A DNA stretch of 64,000 nucleotides. It comes from Prauserella cavernicola. Its GTDB lineage: Bacteria > Actinomycetota > Actinomycetes > Mycobacteriales > Pseudonocardiaceae. Position numbers and translations under genes: made by a program. Positions 17,807 through 27,176 of the stretch are shown here, piece after piece. Each line of letters opens with the position of its first letter. Position 1 is the first letter of the stretch. The stretch lies in assembly GCF_016595675.1 (NCBI RefSeq), contig NZ_JAENJH010000005.1, positions 124,001 to 188,000 of the forward strand, in the 5' to 3' direction. The notes below the pieces were generated by a model. That model did not search any database. It saw only the letters and a list, made by a program, of their open reading frames with translations, and was not told the DNA's origin.

Positions 17807-20357
17807 GATCCTCCAGTCCGTGGAAGGCGGGCAGCGACAGCACGACGGTCAGGCCTCCGCCCGGCGTGTCCTCGGCGCGGATCGTGCCGCCCATCGCCTC
17901 GGTGAATCCTTTCGCGACGGACAGCCCGAGGCCGACCCCGGACGTCGCGTCCCGGTCGCCCGCGTACCTTCCGCCACCGTCGGCCTTCGACAAGCGCTGG
18001 AACGGCACGAACGCGGACTCGGCCGAGCCCTTCGGCAGCCCCGGCCCGTGGTCCACTATCCGCAGCTCCACGTGCTCGGCGTGCGCGCTGGCCCGCACGG
18101 CGACCGACTCGCCGCCGCCGTGCCGCAGCGCGTTGTCCACCACGTTGGCCACCACGCGCTCCAGCAGTCCGGGATCGGCGAGCACCCACGGCAGGTCCTC
18201 GCACACGTCGACCGACACGGGCGCCGAACCGTCCAGGTTGGACAGTGCTAGTGCCACCACCTCGTCGTAGCCGACCGGCTGCAGCTGCGGGCGCACGGCG
18301 CCGGTGGCCAGCCGGGACGAGTCGAGCAGGTTACCCACGAGCCCGGTCAGGCGGTCGGTGGAGACCTCGATGGTCTCCAGCAGCTCCGCGGTGTCCTCAT
18401 CGGACAGGCTCAGGTCGGGCGCGCGCAGGCTGCCGACCGACGCCTTGATCGACGTCAGCGGGGTGCGCAGGTCGTGGCCGACGGCCGAGAGCAGCGCCGT
18501 GCGCAGCTCGGTCGCGCGGGCCTTGTGCTCGGCCTCGGCGGCAGCGGCCGCCATCCGCTGCTGCCGCAACGCCAGCAGCGCCTGGCCCGCGGCGGCCTCC
18601 AGCACGCCGCGGTCGGCGGCGGGCAGCGACCGCCCGCGCAACGTCAGGTGCACGTCGGCGGTCACGGGGATGTCGACGTCGGCGTCATCCGGCTCCGGGC
18701 ACTGCTCGGGTCCGGACTGCGCGATGCGCCGCCACTGACCGTCGGTGCGCTCGACGATGCCCACCGACACCTGGCCGAAGTTCTCCCGCACCTTCTCCAG
18801 CAGCCGCTCCAGCGGCTGTGGGTTGGTCAGCACCGTGCGCGCGTAGGAGCCGAGCAGCGAGGCCTCCGTGCGGGCGCGCGCGGCGAGGCTCGCTCTCCGG
18901 GCGGCGGACCCGACCACGAGCGCCACGAGCACGGCGACCACGAGCATCACCGCGAGCGTCACGATGATCCGCGGCGACGACACCCCGAGCGTGTAGTAGG
19001 GCGAGGTGAAGAAGAAGTTCAGCAGTCCAGCCGAGACCAGCGCCGCCGCCAGCGCGGGGCCGAGCCCGCCGACCAGCGCCACCACCACGATCGCCAGGAA
19101 GAACGTGACGACGTCGGTGGAGAAGTCCAGCTGCTCGCGCAGCAACAGCCCGATCCCGGTCGCCAGCAGGGGAAGCCCGGCGGCGAGCGCCCAGCCGGTG
19201 AGCACGCGCGAACGGTCGAGCGCGCTGTGCCCGAACTTCGCGCGCAACCGCCCGCCCGCCTCGGCGTGGGTCACCATGTGCACGTCGATGGCGCCGGACT
19301 TCTGCACCACGGCGGCGCCGATGCCCTCGTCGAACAGGCGCGCCACGCGCGAGCGCCGGGACGTACCGAGCACGAGCTGGGTGGCGTTGACGCCGCGCGC
19401 GAAGTCGAGCAGCGCCGTGGGCACGTCGTCGCCGACCACGTTGTGGAAGGTGGCGCCCACGTCCTCGGCCACCGTGCGGAACGTGCCCACCGACGCGGGA
19501 CCGAGCCCGGTGAGCCCGTCGCCGCGCAGCACGTGCAGCACGAGCAGCTCCGCGCCCGCCCTGGTGGCGATGCGGCGGGCGCGGCGGATGAGCGTCTCGC
19601 TCTCGGGGCCGCCGGTGATCGCGACGACGACGCGTTCGCGCGCCTCCCAGGTCTCGGTGATCTGCTGCTCGGCGCGGTAGCGCTGCAACGCGACGTCCAC
19701 CTGGTCGGCCACCCACAGCAGCGCCAGCTCGCGCAGCGCGGTGAGGTTGCCGAGCCGGAAGTAGTTGCCCAGCGCGGCGTCGATCCGCTCGGCCGGGTAC
19801 ACGTTGCCGTGCGCGAGCCTGCGGCGCAGTGCCTCCGGCGTGATGTCGACGAGCTCCACCTGCTCGGCCCTGCGCACCACCTCGTCGGGCACGGTCTCCT
19901 GCTGCTGCACCCCGGTGATGCGCTCGACGACGTCGTTGAGGCTCTCGAGGTGCTGCACGTTCACGGTGGTGAGCACGGTGATGCCCGCCTCGAGCAGCTC
20001 CTCGACGTCCTGCCAGCGTTTCGCGTTGCGCGAGCCGGGCGCGTTGGTGTGCGCGAGCTCGTCCACCACGGCCACCTCGGGCTTGCGCGACAGCACCGCG
20101 TCGGTGTCCAGCTCGGCGAGCGCGGTGCCCCGGTACTCCACCGTCCGCCTCGGCAGCTGCTCGAGCCCGCCGAGCAGCTCCGCCGTCCGCTGCCTGCCGT
20201 GCGCCTCGACGACACCCACGACGACGTCGGTGCCTCTGCCGAGCCTGCGGTGGGCCTCGCCGAGCATCGCGTAGGTCTTGCCGACGCCGGGAGCCGCGCC
20301 GAGGTAGATGCGCAACTCCCCCCGGCGCGGGCGTCCGTTGTCCTGCTCCACGCTCAC
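17799..20357 (-). CDS. kdpD: KdpD sensor histidine kinase
   Basis: An 852-residue potassium and turgor sensor. The N-terminal KdpD domain has the P-loop GAAPGVGKTYAMLGEAHRRL near residues 19-38 and VAVVDELAHTNAPGSRNAKR. A universal-stress domain covers about 240-370 (ERVVVAITGGPESETLIRRA). Four closely spaced membrane helices lie at about 385-480, followed by a GAF-like region. The kinase core has the H-box SAVGHDLRTPLTSIKA near residue 626 and the G-box GLGLSVAKGFTEAMGG. The start codon is GTG 20357, 15 bp after the kdpC stop, in the operon order C-D-E. Confidence 0.96.
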   Translation of the reverse strand: MSVEQDNGRPRRGELRIYLGAAPGVGKTYAMLGEAHRRLGRGTDVVVGVVEAHGRQRTAELLGGLEQLPRRTVEYRGTALAELDTDAVLSRKPEVAVVDELAHTNAPGSRNAKRWQDVEELLEAGITVLTTVNVQHLESLNDVVERITGVQQQETVPDEVVRRAEQVELVDITPEALRRRLAHGNVYPAERIDAALGNYFRLGNLTALRELALLWVADQVDVALQRYRAEQQITETWEARERVVVAITGGPESETLIRRARRIATRAGAELLVLHVLRGDGLTGLGPASVGTFRTVAEDVGATFHNVVGDDVPTALLDFARGVNATQLVLGTSRRSRVARLFDEGIGAAVVQKSGAIDVHMVTHAEAGGRLRAKFGHSALDRSRVLTGWALAAGLPLLATGIGLLLREQLDFSTDVVTFFLAIVVVALVGGLGPALAAALVSAGLLNFFFTSPYYTLGVSSPRIIVTLAVMLVVAVLVALVVGSAARRASLAARARTEASLLGSYARTVLTNPQPLERLLEKVRENFGQVSVGIVERTDGQWRRIAQSGPEQCPEPDDADVDIPVTADVHLTLRGRSLPAADRGVLEAAAGQALLALRQQRMAAAAAEAEHKARATELRTALLSAVGHDLRTPLTSIKASVGSLRAPDLSLSDEDTAELLETIEVSTDRLTGLVGNLLDSSRLATGAVRPQLQPVGYDEVVALALSNLDGSAPVSVDVCEDLPWVLADPGLLERVVANVVDNALRHGGGESVAVRASAHAEHVELRIVDHGPGLPKGSAESAFVPFQRLSKADGGGRYAGDRDATSGVGLGLSVAKGFTEAMGGTIRAEDTPGGGLTVVLSLPAFHGLEDHA

Positions 20358-20372
20358 GTGACCAGTGTGCTC

Positions 20373-20984
20373 CTAGCCGGCCGCCGTGGCGCGCACGGCG
20401 AGGTTGAGTTCCAGCACGTTCACCGATGGCACGCCGATTCCGTCCCCGCTGGTGTATTTCGCGACGAGCGCCCGCACCTGCGCGTCACCGAGCCCGTTGT
20501 TGCGCGCGACGCGGTCAGTCTGCAGCCGCGCGTAGGCCGGGCTGATGTCGGGATCGACGCCGGAGCCCGACGCCGTCACCGCGTCGGCCGGCACGGTGGA
20601 GGGCGCCACACCCTCCCGTTCCGCGATGAGCTGCCTGCGCTCACGCACCAGCGTCACCTGCTCCGGGTTGAAGGCGGAGAGGTTGGAGCCGCCGGAGGTC
20701 GCGGGATCACCCTGGCCGAGCGGCGTGTCCGCGCTGGCCGAGGGGCGCGTGTGGAACCACGGGTCGCGCGTGGGCGGGCCGTCGAAGGTCGGGTTGATCC
20801 CGATCAGCGACGAGCCCACCACGGTGTCGTGGCGTTCGATCAGCGAGCCCTCGGCCTGGTGCTCGAGGCCCGGGACCCGGGAGAACGCCCAGACTCCCAG
20901 TGGATAGGCCACCCCGAGCAGCACCGTGAACACCAGCAGCACGCGCAGCGCGGCGCCGGACTGTTTCGCGAGAGACTTCAGCAT
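20373..20984 (-). CDS. kdpC: KdpC subunit of potassium-transporting ATPase
   Basis: A 203-residue subunit that stabilises the KdpFABC complex and raises ATP affinity. One N-terminal membrane helix (VLLVFTVLLGVAYPLGVWAF) is followed by the periplasmic-type domain with conserved GSSLIGINPTF, DPWFHTRPSA, SGGSNLSAFNPE, PADAVTASGSGVDPDISPA and the end motif VNVLELNLAV. ATG 20984 lies 7 bp downstream of the kdpB stop and begins MLKSLAKQSG; a longer open frame into kdpB is spurious. Length and motifs are normal. Confidence 0.96.
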   Translation of the reverse strand: MLKSLAKQSGAALRVLLVFTVLLGVAYPLGVWAFSRVPGLEHQAEGSLIERHDTVVGSSLIGINPTFDGPPTRDPWFHTRPSASADTPLGQGDPATSGGSNLSAFNPEQVTLVRERRQLIAEREGVAPSTVPADAVTASGSGVDPDISPAYARLQTDRVARNNGLGDAQVRALVAKYTSGDGIGVPSVNVLELNLAVRATAAG

Positions 20985-20991
20985 CACGGAT

Positions 20992-23079
20992 TCACCCGAT
21001 TCCTGGAATGAGCCGGACCAGCTGGTCGATGAGCCAGATCCCCGCGAACGGGGTGACGATGCCACCGAGGCCGTAGACCAGCAGGTTGCGCCGCAGCAGC
21101 GCGGACGCGGTCGACGGGGTGTAACGGACACCGCGCAGTGCCAACGGGATCAGCGCCACGATCACCAGCGCGTTGAAGATCACCGCGGAGAGGATCGCCG
21201 ACTCCGGGGTGGCGAGGTGCATGATGTTGAGCGCGCCGAGCTGGGGATAGATCGCCAGGAACATCGCGGGCAGGATCGCGAAGTACTTGGCGAGGTCGTT
21301 GGCGATGCTGAACGTCGTCAGCGCGCCGCGGGTGATGAGCAGCTGCTTGCCGATCTCGACGACCTCGATGAGCTTGGTCGGGTCGGAGTCGAGGTCGACC
21401 ATGTTGCCGGCCTCCTTCGCGGCCGACGTGCCGGTGTTCATGGCCACGCCGACGTCGGAGGCGGCGAGCGCGGGCGCGTCGTTGGTGCCGTCACCGGTCA
21501 TCGCGACGAGCCTGCCGCCCTCCTGTTCCTCGCGGATGAGGGCCATCTTGTCCTCGGGCTTGGCCTCGGCGAGGTAGTCGTCGACCCCGGCGTCGGCGGC
21601 GATCGCCTTGGCGGTCAGCGGGTTGTCGCCGGTGATCATCACCGTGCGGATGCCCATGTCGCGCAGGCGCAGGAAGCGTTCCCGCATCCCCGGCTTGACC
21701 ACATCGGACAGCCGGACCACACCGTGCACGAGCGCCGTGCCGTCGCGCAGCTCGGCGACCACGAGCGGGGTGCCGCCCTGCTCGCTGACCTCCTCGGCGA
21801 TCCGCGTGACCTCCTCCGGCAGCAGGCCACCGTGCTCGGCGACCCACCCGCGCACCGCGTCGGTGGCCCCCTTGCGCACCTGCCTGCCGTCGACATCGAG
21901 CCCGCTCATGCGTGTCTGCGCTGTGAAGGGCACGAACTCGCCGCCCGGCTCGCCACCGGCGCCGGGATGCTCGGCCTCGATCAGCTCGACGATGCTGCGG
22001 CCCTCCGGCGTGCCGTCGGCGAGACTGGCCAGGCGCGCCGCCTCGGCGAGCCGGTCCGGTGTGGACTCCGATGCGGCGATCAGCCCGGTGGCCCTGCGGT
22101 TGCCGAAGGTGATGGTGCCGGTCTTGTCGAGCAGCAGGGTCGACACGTCGCCGGCGGCCTCCACCGCGCGGCCCGACGTGGCGAGGACGTTGCGCTGCAC
22201 GAGCCGGTCCATGCCCGCGATGCCGATGGCCGAGAGCAGTGCGCCGATCGTGGTCGGGATCAGGCACACGAGCAGCGCGGTGAGCACCACCACCGACTGC
22301 GTGCTGCCGGAGTAGCGCGCCATCGGCTGCAGCGCCACCACGGCCAGCAGGAAGATGATCGTGAGCGTGGAGAGCAGGATCGTCAGCGCGATCTCGTTGG
22401 GCGTCTTCTGCCGGGTGGCGCCCTCCACGAGCGCGATCATGCGGTCCACGAAGGACTCGCCCGGCTTGCTGGTGATGCGCACGACGACGCGGTCGGAGAG
22501 CACCGTCGTGCCGCCGGTGACGGCGCTGCGGTCGCCGCCCGACTCGCGGACGACGGGCGCGGACTCACCGGTGATGGCGGACTCGTCCACGGTCGCGATG
22601 CCCTCGACGACGTCGCCGTCACCGGGGATGGTCTGCCCGGCCTCCACCACCACGCGGTCGCCGACGCGCAGCCGCACGCCGGGCACCTCCTCCTCGCCGC
22701 CGTCGTCGTCGAGCAGTCTGCGCGCGACCGTCTCCTTCTTGGTGCGCCGCAACGACTCCGCCTGCGCCTTGCCCCTGCCCTCGGCGACCGCTTCGGCGAG
22801 GTTGGCGAACAGCACGGTGAACCACAGCCAGGCGGCGATGAGGATCGAGAACACCCCTGGCTCGGCGATCGCGAACACGGTGACCAGCACCGAGCCGACC
22901 CAGACCACGAACATGACGGGGTTCTTGAGCTGGTGCCTCGGGTCGAGCTTGCGCAGTGCGTCGGGCAACGACGTGAGCAGCTGGCGAGGGTTGAACACGC
23001 CCGCGCCGACCCGGCCCGCGTTCTCGGCGTGGTGGGCGCTCGCCTCCTCGGGGGGACGTTGCGGCGTGGTGACGGTCAT
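20992..23079 (-). CDS. kdpB: KdpB catalytic subunit of potassium-transporting ATPase
   Basis: A 695-residue P-type ATPase that energises high-affinity potassium import. After two helices ([15 protein letters not shown] region) the actuator loop carries [12 protein letters not shown]. The phosphorylation motif [18 protein letters not shown] lies near residue 316, and [20 protein letters not shown] closes the P domain before the last membrane helices. ATG 23079 overlaps the kdpA TGA as ATGA. The frame is open upstream through kdpA, but that part is a shadow and the protein aligns only from [12 protein letters not shown]. Confidence 0.97.
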   Translation of the reverse strand: MTVTTPQRPPEEASAHHAENAGRVGAGVFNPRQLLTSLPDALRKLDPRHQLKNPVMFVVWVGSVLVTVFAIAEPGVFSILIAAWLWFTVLFANLAEAVAEGRGKAQAESLRRTKKETVARRLLDDDGGEEEVPGVRLRVGDRVVVEAGQTIPGDGDVVEGIATVDESAITGESAPVVRESGGDRSAVTGGTTVLSDRVVVRITSKPGESFVDRMIALVEGATRQKTPNEIALTILLSTLTIIFLLAVVALQPMARYSGSTQSVVVLTALLVCLIPTTIGALLSAIGIAGMDRLVQRNVLATSGRAVEAAGDVSTLLLDKTGTITFGNRRATGLIAASESTPDRLAEAARLASLADGTPEGRSIVELIEAEHPGAGGEPGGEFVPFTAQTRMSGLDVDGRQVRKGATDAVRGWVAEHGGLLPEEVTRIAEEVSEQGGTPLVVAELRDGTALVHGVVRLSDVVKPGMRERFLRLRDMGIRTVMITGDNPLTAKAIAADAGVDDYLAEAKPEDKMALIREEQEGGRLVAMTGDGTNDAPALAASDVGVAMNTGTSAAKEAGNMVDLDSDPTKLIEVVEIGKQLLITRGALTTFSIANDLAKYFAILPAMFLAIYPQLGALNIMHLATPESAILSAVIFNALVIVALIPLALRGVRYTPSTASALLRRNLLVYGLGGIVTPFAGIWLIDQLVRLIPGIG

Positions 23080-24740
23080 GCGAGTGCCTCCGCGATGGGC
23101 CCGAGCGCGAGCGCCGGGATGAAGGTGAGTGCGGCCACGAGGACGACGGTTCCCGCGAGCAGCGCGCCGAACAGCGGGCTCGCGGTGGGCAGCGTGCCCG
23201 CCGTCTCGGGCACCTTGCGCTGGGCGGCAAGGGAACCGGCCAGGCAGAGCACGGCGATGATGGGGATGAATCTGCCGAGCAGCATGGCGATGCCCAGTGA
23301 CGACTGGAACCAGTCGCTGGTCACCGTGAGCCCGGCGAAGGCGCTGCCGTTGTTGTTGCCCGCCGAGGCGTAGGCGTAGAGCACCTCGGACAGTCCGTGC
23401 GGCCCGGTGTTGCTCAGTGCCGAGGCGACCTCGCCGGGGACGAGCAGCGCGGCGCCGGTGCCGAGCAGCACCACGGTGGGCATCGCGAGCATCGCGATGG
23501 CGGCACACGTGACCTCGCGGCGGCCGAGCTTCTTGCCCAGGTACTCCGGCGTTCTGCCGACCATGAGCCCGGCGAGGAACATCGCGATGATCGCGAGCAC
23601 GAGGATGCCGTAGAGCCCGGCACCGACCCCGCCAGGCGTCACCTCGCCGAGGAGCATGTTCAGCAGCGGAACCCCGCCGCCGAGGCCGCTGTAGCTGTCG
23701 TGCATGGAGTTCACGGCACCGGTCGAGGTGCCCGTGGTGCTCGTCGCGAACAGCACCGACTGGCCGATGCCGAAGCGCTGTTCCTTGCCCTCCAGGCTCG
23801 CGCCCGCGAGCAGCGCGGCGGGCCCGTTGGGGTGCGTCTCGGCCCACCAGGCCACCGCGAGCATCGCGCCCCACAGCGCGGCCATCACCGACAGCAGCGT
23901 GTAGCCCTGCTTGCGGTTGCCGACCATCGTGCCGAACGCCCGCGTCATCGACACCGGGATCACCAGCAGCAGGAAGATCTCGATGAGGTTGGTCCACGAG
24001 TTCGGGTTCTCGAACGGGTGCGCCGAGTTGGCGTTGAAGATCCCGCCGCCGTTGGTGCCGAGCTGTTTGATGGCCTCCTGGCTGGCGGCGGGAGCCAGCG
24101 GGATCGTGCTGCTCGTGCCGTCCGGGTTGGCCACGGTGACGCCCGAGCGCAGGCTCTGCACCACGCCGAACGCCACCAGCACCAGTGCGGCGACCACGGA
24201 GATGGGCAGCAGCACGCGGATCGTGCCCCTGGTGAGGTCCACCCAGAAGTTGCCGAGCCGGTCGGTCCTGCGGCGCACGAATCCGCGGACCAGCACCACC
24301 GCCACGGCGAGGCCGACCGCCGCGGAGAGGAAGTTCTGCACCGTCAGTCCCGCCATCTGCACGAAGTGGCCCATCGCCACCTCTCCGGAGTAGGACTGCC
24401 AGTTGGTGTTGGTGACGAAGCTGATCGCGGTGTTGAAGGCCATGCCGGGTTCGATGGCCCCGCGGCCGAAGTTCCACGGCAGCACCGACTGCAGGCGCTG
24501 CAACAGGTACAGCAGCACGATCGAGACGAACGAGAACGCCAGGATCGACACCGCGTAGGTGCTCCAGCGCTGCTCGGACTCGGGGTTCACGCGAAAGAGC
24601 CGGTACAGCCCCCGCTCGATCTTCCAGTCCCGCTCACTGGTGAACACGCGCGCGAGATAGTCGCCGAACGGCCGGTACACGAGCGCGAGCGCGGCGAGCA
24701 GGATCGCCGCCTGCACCAGGCCGGCCGCGAGGTCGCTCAC
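23076..24740 (-). CDS. kdpA: KdpA potassium-binding and translocating subunit
   Basis: A 554-residue channel-like subunit with about ten membrane helices derived from four MPM repeats. Selectivity-filter segments are visible as [55 protein letters not shown] and [14 protein letters not shown] 24740 overlaps the kdpF stop as GTGA, so the subunits are made in coupled sequence. No deviation from the family is seen. Confidence 0.97.
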   Translation of the reverse strand: MSDLAAGLVQAAILLAALALVYRPFGDYLARVFTSERDWKIERGLYRLFRVNPESEQRWSTYAVSILAFSFVSIVLLYLLQRLQSVLPWNFGRGAIEPGMAFNTAISFVTNTNWQSYSGEVAMGHFVQMAGLTVQNFLSAAVGLAVAVVLVRGFVRRRTDRLGNFWVDLTRGTIRVLLPISVVAALVLVAFGVVQSLRSGVTVANPDGTSSTIPLAPAASQEAIKQLGTNGGGIFNANSAHPFENPNSWTNLIEIFLLLVIPVSMTRAFGTMVGNRKQGYTLLSVMAALWGAMLAVAWWAETHPNGPAALLAGASLEGKEQRFGIGQSVLFATSTTGTSTGAVNSMHDSYSGLGGGVPLLNMLLGEVTPGGVGAGLYGILVLAIIAMFLAGLMVGRTPEYLGKKLGRREVTCAAIAMLAMPTVVLLGTGAALLVPGEVASALSNTGPHGLSEVLYAYASAGNNNGSAFAGLTVTSDWFQSSLGIAMLLGRFIPIIAVLCLAGSLAAQRKVPETAGTLPTASPLFGALLAGTVVLVAALTFIPALALGPIAEALA

Positions 24741-24841
24741 TGGAACTTCTCCGGCCTGACCAGTGCGACGACCAGGTAGGCCAGCAGTCCCAGCGCGAGC
24801 AGCCCGCCGACGACGTTGGCGACCACGCCAGCGGCGCTCAC
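24737..24841 (-). CDS. kdpF: KdpF small subunit
   Basis: A 34-residue single-helix subunit that stabilises KdpFABC in the membrane. It begins MSAAGVVANVVGG and ends [12 protein letters not shown], the typical KdpF ending with a positive Pro-Glu-Lys-Phe tail. GTG 24841 overlaps the stop of the preceding 28-codon ORF as GTGA, and its own TGA overlaps the kdpA GTG. The short length and hydrophobic core match KdpF of other actinobacteria (about 29-34 residues). Confidence 0.88.
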   Translation of the reverse strand: MSAAGVVANVVGGLLALGLLAYLVVALVRPEKFQ

Positions 24842-24924
24842 AGTTTCTCCAGTCCGCGCACCGCGAACGCGAGCACGAGGAATCCGCCGATCAACAGGAC
24901 GGCGAACAGCACATCGGCCACCAT
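24838..24924 (-). CDS. 28-residue membrane peptide at the head of the kdp operon
   Basis: A very short ORF starting at ATG 24924, with GAGAGG six to eleven bases upstream. The peptide begins MVADVLFAVLLIGG, is almost wholly hydrophobic for 20 residues and ends VRGLEKL. Its TGA overlaps the kdpF GTG by 4 nt, the same coupling used by every following kdp junction, which argues for real translation. It is neither KdpF nor KdpC. It could be an extra accessory helix of the pump, a regulator of it, or a leader whose translation opens the kdpF start. Confidence 0.6.
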   Translation of the reverse strand: MVADVLFAVLLIGGFLVLAFAVRGLEKL

Positions 24925-25017
24925 GCACCTCTCTTCGGGGGTCACCAGTGGTGGTGAACCCGTTCGAGGTCAGCCTGCGGCCGCGGCGAGGTGGATCGGG
25001 GCCCGCCTGATAGGTCC

Positions 25018-25056
25018 TTGACGCGGCCCTGAGGACTGTTGACGCGGCTTTGACGG
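25018..25056. promoter_or_regulatory. candidate KdpE operator repeats upstream of the kdp operon
   Basis: TTGACGCGGC occurs at 25018 and again at 25039, exactly 21 bp apart (two helical turns), followed at 25050 by a third TTGACGG. On the kdp-coding strand these read as GCGTCAA direct repeats, ending about 95 bp upstream of the first ORF. OmpR-type regulators bind phased direct repeats, and no good -35/-10 pair is visible downstream, as expected for an activator-dependent promoter. Assignment to KdpE is an inference from position. Confidence 0.35.
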
Positions 25057-25216
25057 CCGGTGAGACCGGCCACACCGAGTGCGACGGAAGGGCGAGGGGT
25101 CAGCGCTGGACACGACGTCCTTACGCTTTCGATCTTCCCTCTATTGCATGTAACGTACAGAAGTTTTGCACTTTCCGAGATATGATGGAGGACACCACAC
25201 ATAAGGGGGTCCCACG

Positions 25217-26488
25217 GTGGAGGAGCCGAGCGCCGAGCTGCTGGAGAGCTATACGCGGCTCCTGGATCTGGTGCGCACAGGGCAGGCGGACACCCGCCCC
25301 GCCCTGAGCGAACGCACCGGGCTCGGCCGTACAGCGATCACGCAGCGCACCACGACCCTGCTCGAGGCAGGGCTGCTCGAGGAGGGCGATCTCAACCCGT
25401 CCACCGGCGGCAGACAGGCCAGAACGCTGCGTTTCCGCAGAGACGCGGGCCGGATCCTCACGGCCGAGCTCGGCGCCACCAGCTTCACCGCGGGCGTCAC
25501 CGATCTGATGGGCACCGTGCTCGCCATGCGGCACCGCGACTGCGACATCGCGCAGGGCCCCGACCCCGTGCTCACCGAGGTTGAGGACACCCTCGACCAG
25601 CTGCTCGCCGAGCTCGGGGCCACCGACGGGGACGTCTGGGGCGTCGGCCTCGGCCTGCCGGGACCCGTCGAGTTCGCCACGGCGAGGCCGTCGGAGCCAC
25701 CGATCATGCCCGGCTGGAACAACCACCCCGTGCGCGATCGGCTCTCCAAGCGCTACGACGCCCCCGTGTGGGTCGACAACGAGGTGAACCTGCTCTGCCT
25801 CGGCGAGCTGCGCACGCCCGGTCTGCCCGCCTCCGGTGACCTGCTCTACATCAAGATCGGCACCGGTATCGGCGCGGGCATCAGCAACGCCGGCAGGCTG
25901 CACCGGGGTGCGCAGGGCTGCGCGGGCGACATCGGCCACGCCGCCGTCTCCGACGACAGCTTGGTGGTGTGCCGCTGCGGCAAGACCGGCTGCCTCGAGG
26001 CCGTCGCGGGCGGAGCCGCGCTCGCCAGGGACGGTGAGGCGCTGGCCCGCTCCGGCACGAGCGCCATCCTGGCCGCGGCGCTCGACGCGCACGGCACCGT
26101 CACGGGCGGAGACGTCACCGCCGCCGCGCGAGCGGGCGACCACCACGCCGTGCGGCTCCTCGTGGACGCGGGCAGGCGCATCGGCGCGATGCTCGCCACG
26201 ATGGTGAACTTCTACAACCCCTCGATGATCCTGCTCGGCGGCAAGCTGGCCGGCGCCGGTGACCTGTTCCTCGCCACCATCAGGGAGACGATCTACCGCC
26301 GGTCACTGCCACTGTCCACGCGGGAGCTGCGCATCGAGCGCGCCCGGCTCGGCGAGGAGGGCGGGCTCGTCGGCGCGGCGTACATGGTGCTCGACGAGCT
26401 GTTCTCCGTGCGCTACTTCGGACAGTGGCTGCCGATGGGCTCCCCGAGCGGCCCGCTGAGCAGGCACGTGGCTGAGAGCACTCTGTGA
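25217..26488 (+). CDS. ROK-family transcriptional regulator
   Basis: A 423-residue ROK protein with an N-terminal winged helix (about residues 10-75: LLDLVRTGQADTRPALSERTGLGRTAITQR) and a sugar-kinase-like domain. The ROK signature is visible as LYIKIGTGIGAGISNAGRL with GAQGCAGDIGHAAV, and the zinc-type cysteine cluster appears as CRCGKTGCLEAVAGG. The ATP-binding start (LTAELGATSFTAGVTDL) is degenerate, as in regulators rather than kinases. GTG 25217 follows AAGGGGG. It faces away from the kdp operon across 292 bp. The ligand is probably a sugar; it is unlinked to an obvious sugar operon here. Confidence 0.9.
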   Translation: MEEPSAELLESYTRLLDLVRTGQADTRPALSERTGLGRTAITQRTTTLLEAGLLEEGDLNPSTGGRQARTLRFRRDAGRILTAELGATSFTAGVTDLMGTVLAMRHRDCDIAQGPDPVLTEVEDTLDQLLAELGATDGDVWGVGLGLPGPVEFATARPSEPPIMPGWNNHPVRDRLSKRYDAPVWVDNEVNLLCLGELRTPGLPASGDLLYIKIGTGIGAGISNAGRLHRGAQGCAGDIGHAAVSDDSLVVCRCGKTGCLEAVAGGAALARDGEALARSGTSAILAAALDAHGTVTGGDVTAAARAGDHHAVRLLVDAGRRIGAMLATMVNFYNPSMILLGGKLAGAGDLFLATIRETIYRRSLPLSTRELRIERARLGEEGGLVGAAYMVLDELFSVRYFGQWLPMGSPSGPLSRHVAESTL

Positions 26489-26578
26489 ATTCGTCAGGGC
26501 GGGCACTGATCGGCGCCGATCCGACGTTGACATCGGTGTAAGGACAACAACCGGTATCGCCCCCGAGGTGAGCACACA

Positions 26579-27097
26579 ATGACCACAGCGTTCTCCCAGT
26601 CCGCGTTCGGTGCGGCGCAGCGAGCGCCACAGCTGCCGACGCCGCCCTCCGGCTGGCCGATCGGTTCGTACGACACGTACGAGCAGGCGCAGAAGGCGGT
26701 CGACCACCTCGCGGACAGCGACTTCCCCGTGCAGGACGTCACGATCGTCGGCGTGGAGCCGATGCTCGTCGAGCGCGTCTCCGCGCGGCTGACCTGGGGC
26801 AAGGTCCTCGGCAGCGGCGCGATGTCCGGTGCGTGGTTCGGCCTGTTCGTCGGTCTGCTGCTGAGCATGTTCACGCCGGGCGCCGGGCTGCTGCCGATCA
26901 TCATCGGCCTGGTCGCCGGTATCGGGTTCGGCCTGATCTTCGCCGCGCTGGGCTACGCCGCCACCAAGGGCCGTCGCGACTTCGTGTCGCACAGCCAGCT
27001 GGTCGCCCGTCGCTACGACGTGCTCTGCCAGCCCCGCAACGCCGAGAACGGCCGCGAGCTCCTCGCCAAACTGGCGATGCGCTCCTACAACTTCTGA
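26579..27097 (+). CDS. general stress protein-like membrane protein
   Basis: A 172-residue protein of the actinobacterial general-stress (YflT/GSP17M-like) group. The soluble N-terminus includes PSGWPIGSYDTYEQAQKAVD and DFPVQDVTIVGVEPMLVERV, an alpha-beta unit. A GAMSGAWFGLFVGLLLSMF helix and a second helix (LLPIIIGLVAGIGFGLIFAA) follow, then a basic tail (TKGRRDFVSHSQLVARRYDV). ATG 26579. The family name rests on similarity to a stress-induced Bacillus domain; a function is not established. It stands alone downstream of the ROK gene, with a long palindrome 11 bp after its stop. Confidence 0.75.
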   Translation: MTTAFSQSAFGAAQRAPQLPTPPSGWPIGSYDTYEQAQKAVDHLADSDFPVQDVTIVGVEPMLVERVSARLTWGKVLGSGAMSGAWFGLFVGLLLSMFTPGAGLLPIIIGLVAGIGFGLIFAALGYAATKGRRDFVSHSQLVARRYDVLCQPRNAENGRELLAKLAMRSYNF

Positions 27098-27107
27098 CGC
27101 CTACTGA

Positions 27108-27156
27108 GGTGAAGGGCACCTTTACTGCGTTGAATGCAGTAAAGGTGCCCTTCACC
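27108..27156. repeat. dispersed palindrome copy 1 (21-bp arms), probable bidirectional terminator
   Basis: Perfect 21-bp arms with core AAGGGCACCTTTACTGC surround a 7-nt loop GTTGAAT. The element lies between the convergent stress-protein gene and the HAAS membrane-protein gene, so it could stop transcription from both sides. The same sequence, with loop GTTCAAT, recurs at 43915-43967, and 14 nt of the arm (GTGAAGGGCACCTT) recur at 27196-27209 within the neighbouring coding region. It lacks a clear U-tract but has an internal TTTA. It is a family of repeats rather than a unique hairpin. Confidence 0.85.
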
Positions 27157-27176
27157 GCGTTCGGGGCTCCGCGCTC

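Noticed and set aside
23080-24477. Upstream extension of kdpB through kdpA
   Set aside because: The residues before [12 protein letters not shown] are Arg/Gly-rich shadow of kdpA, and ATG 23079 overlaps the kdpA stop in the standard way.
24925-25216. A c-di-AMP (ydaO-type) riboswitch upstream of kdp
   Set aside because: No candidate pairing pattern or conserved core could be seen in the 292 bp between the kdp operon and the ROK gene.
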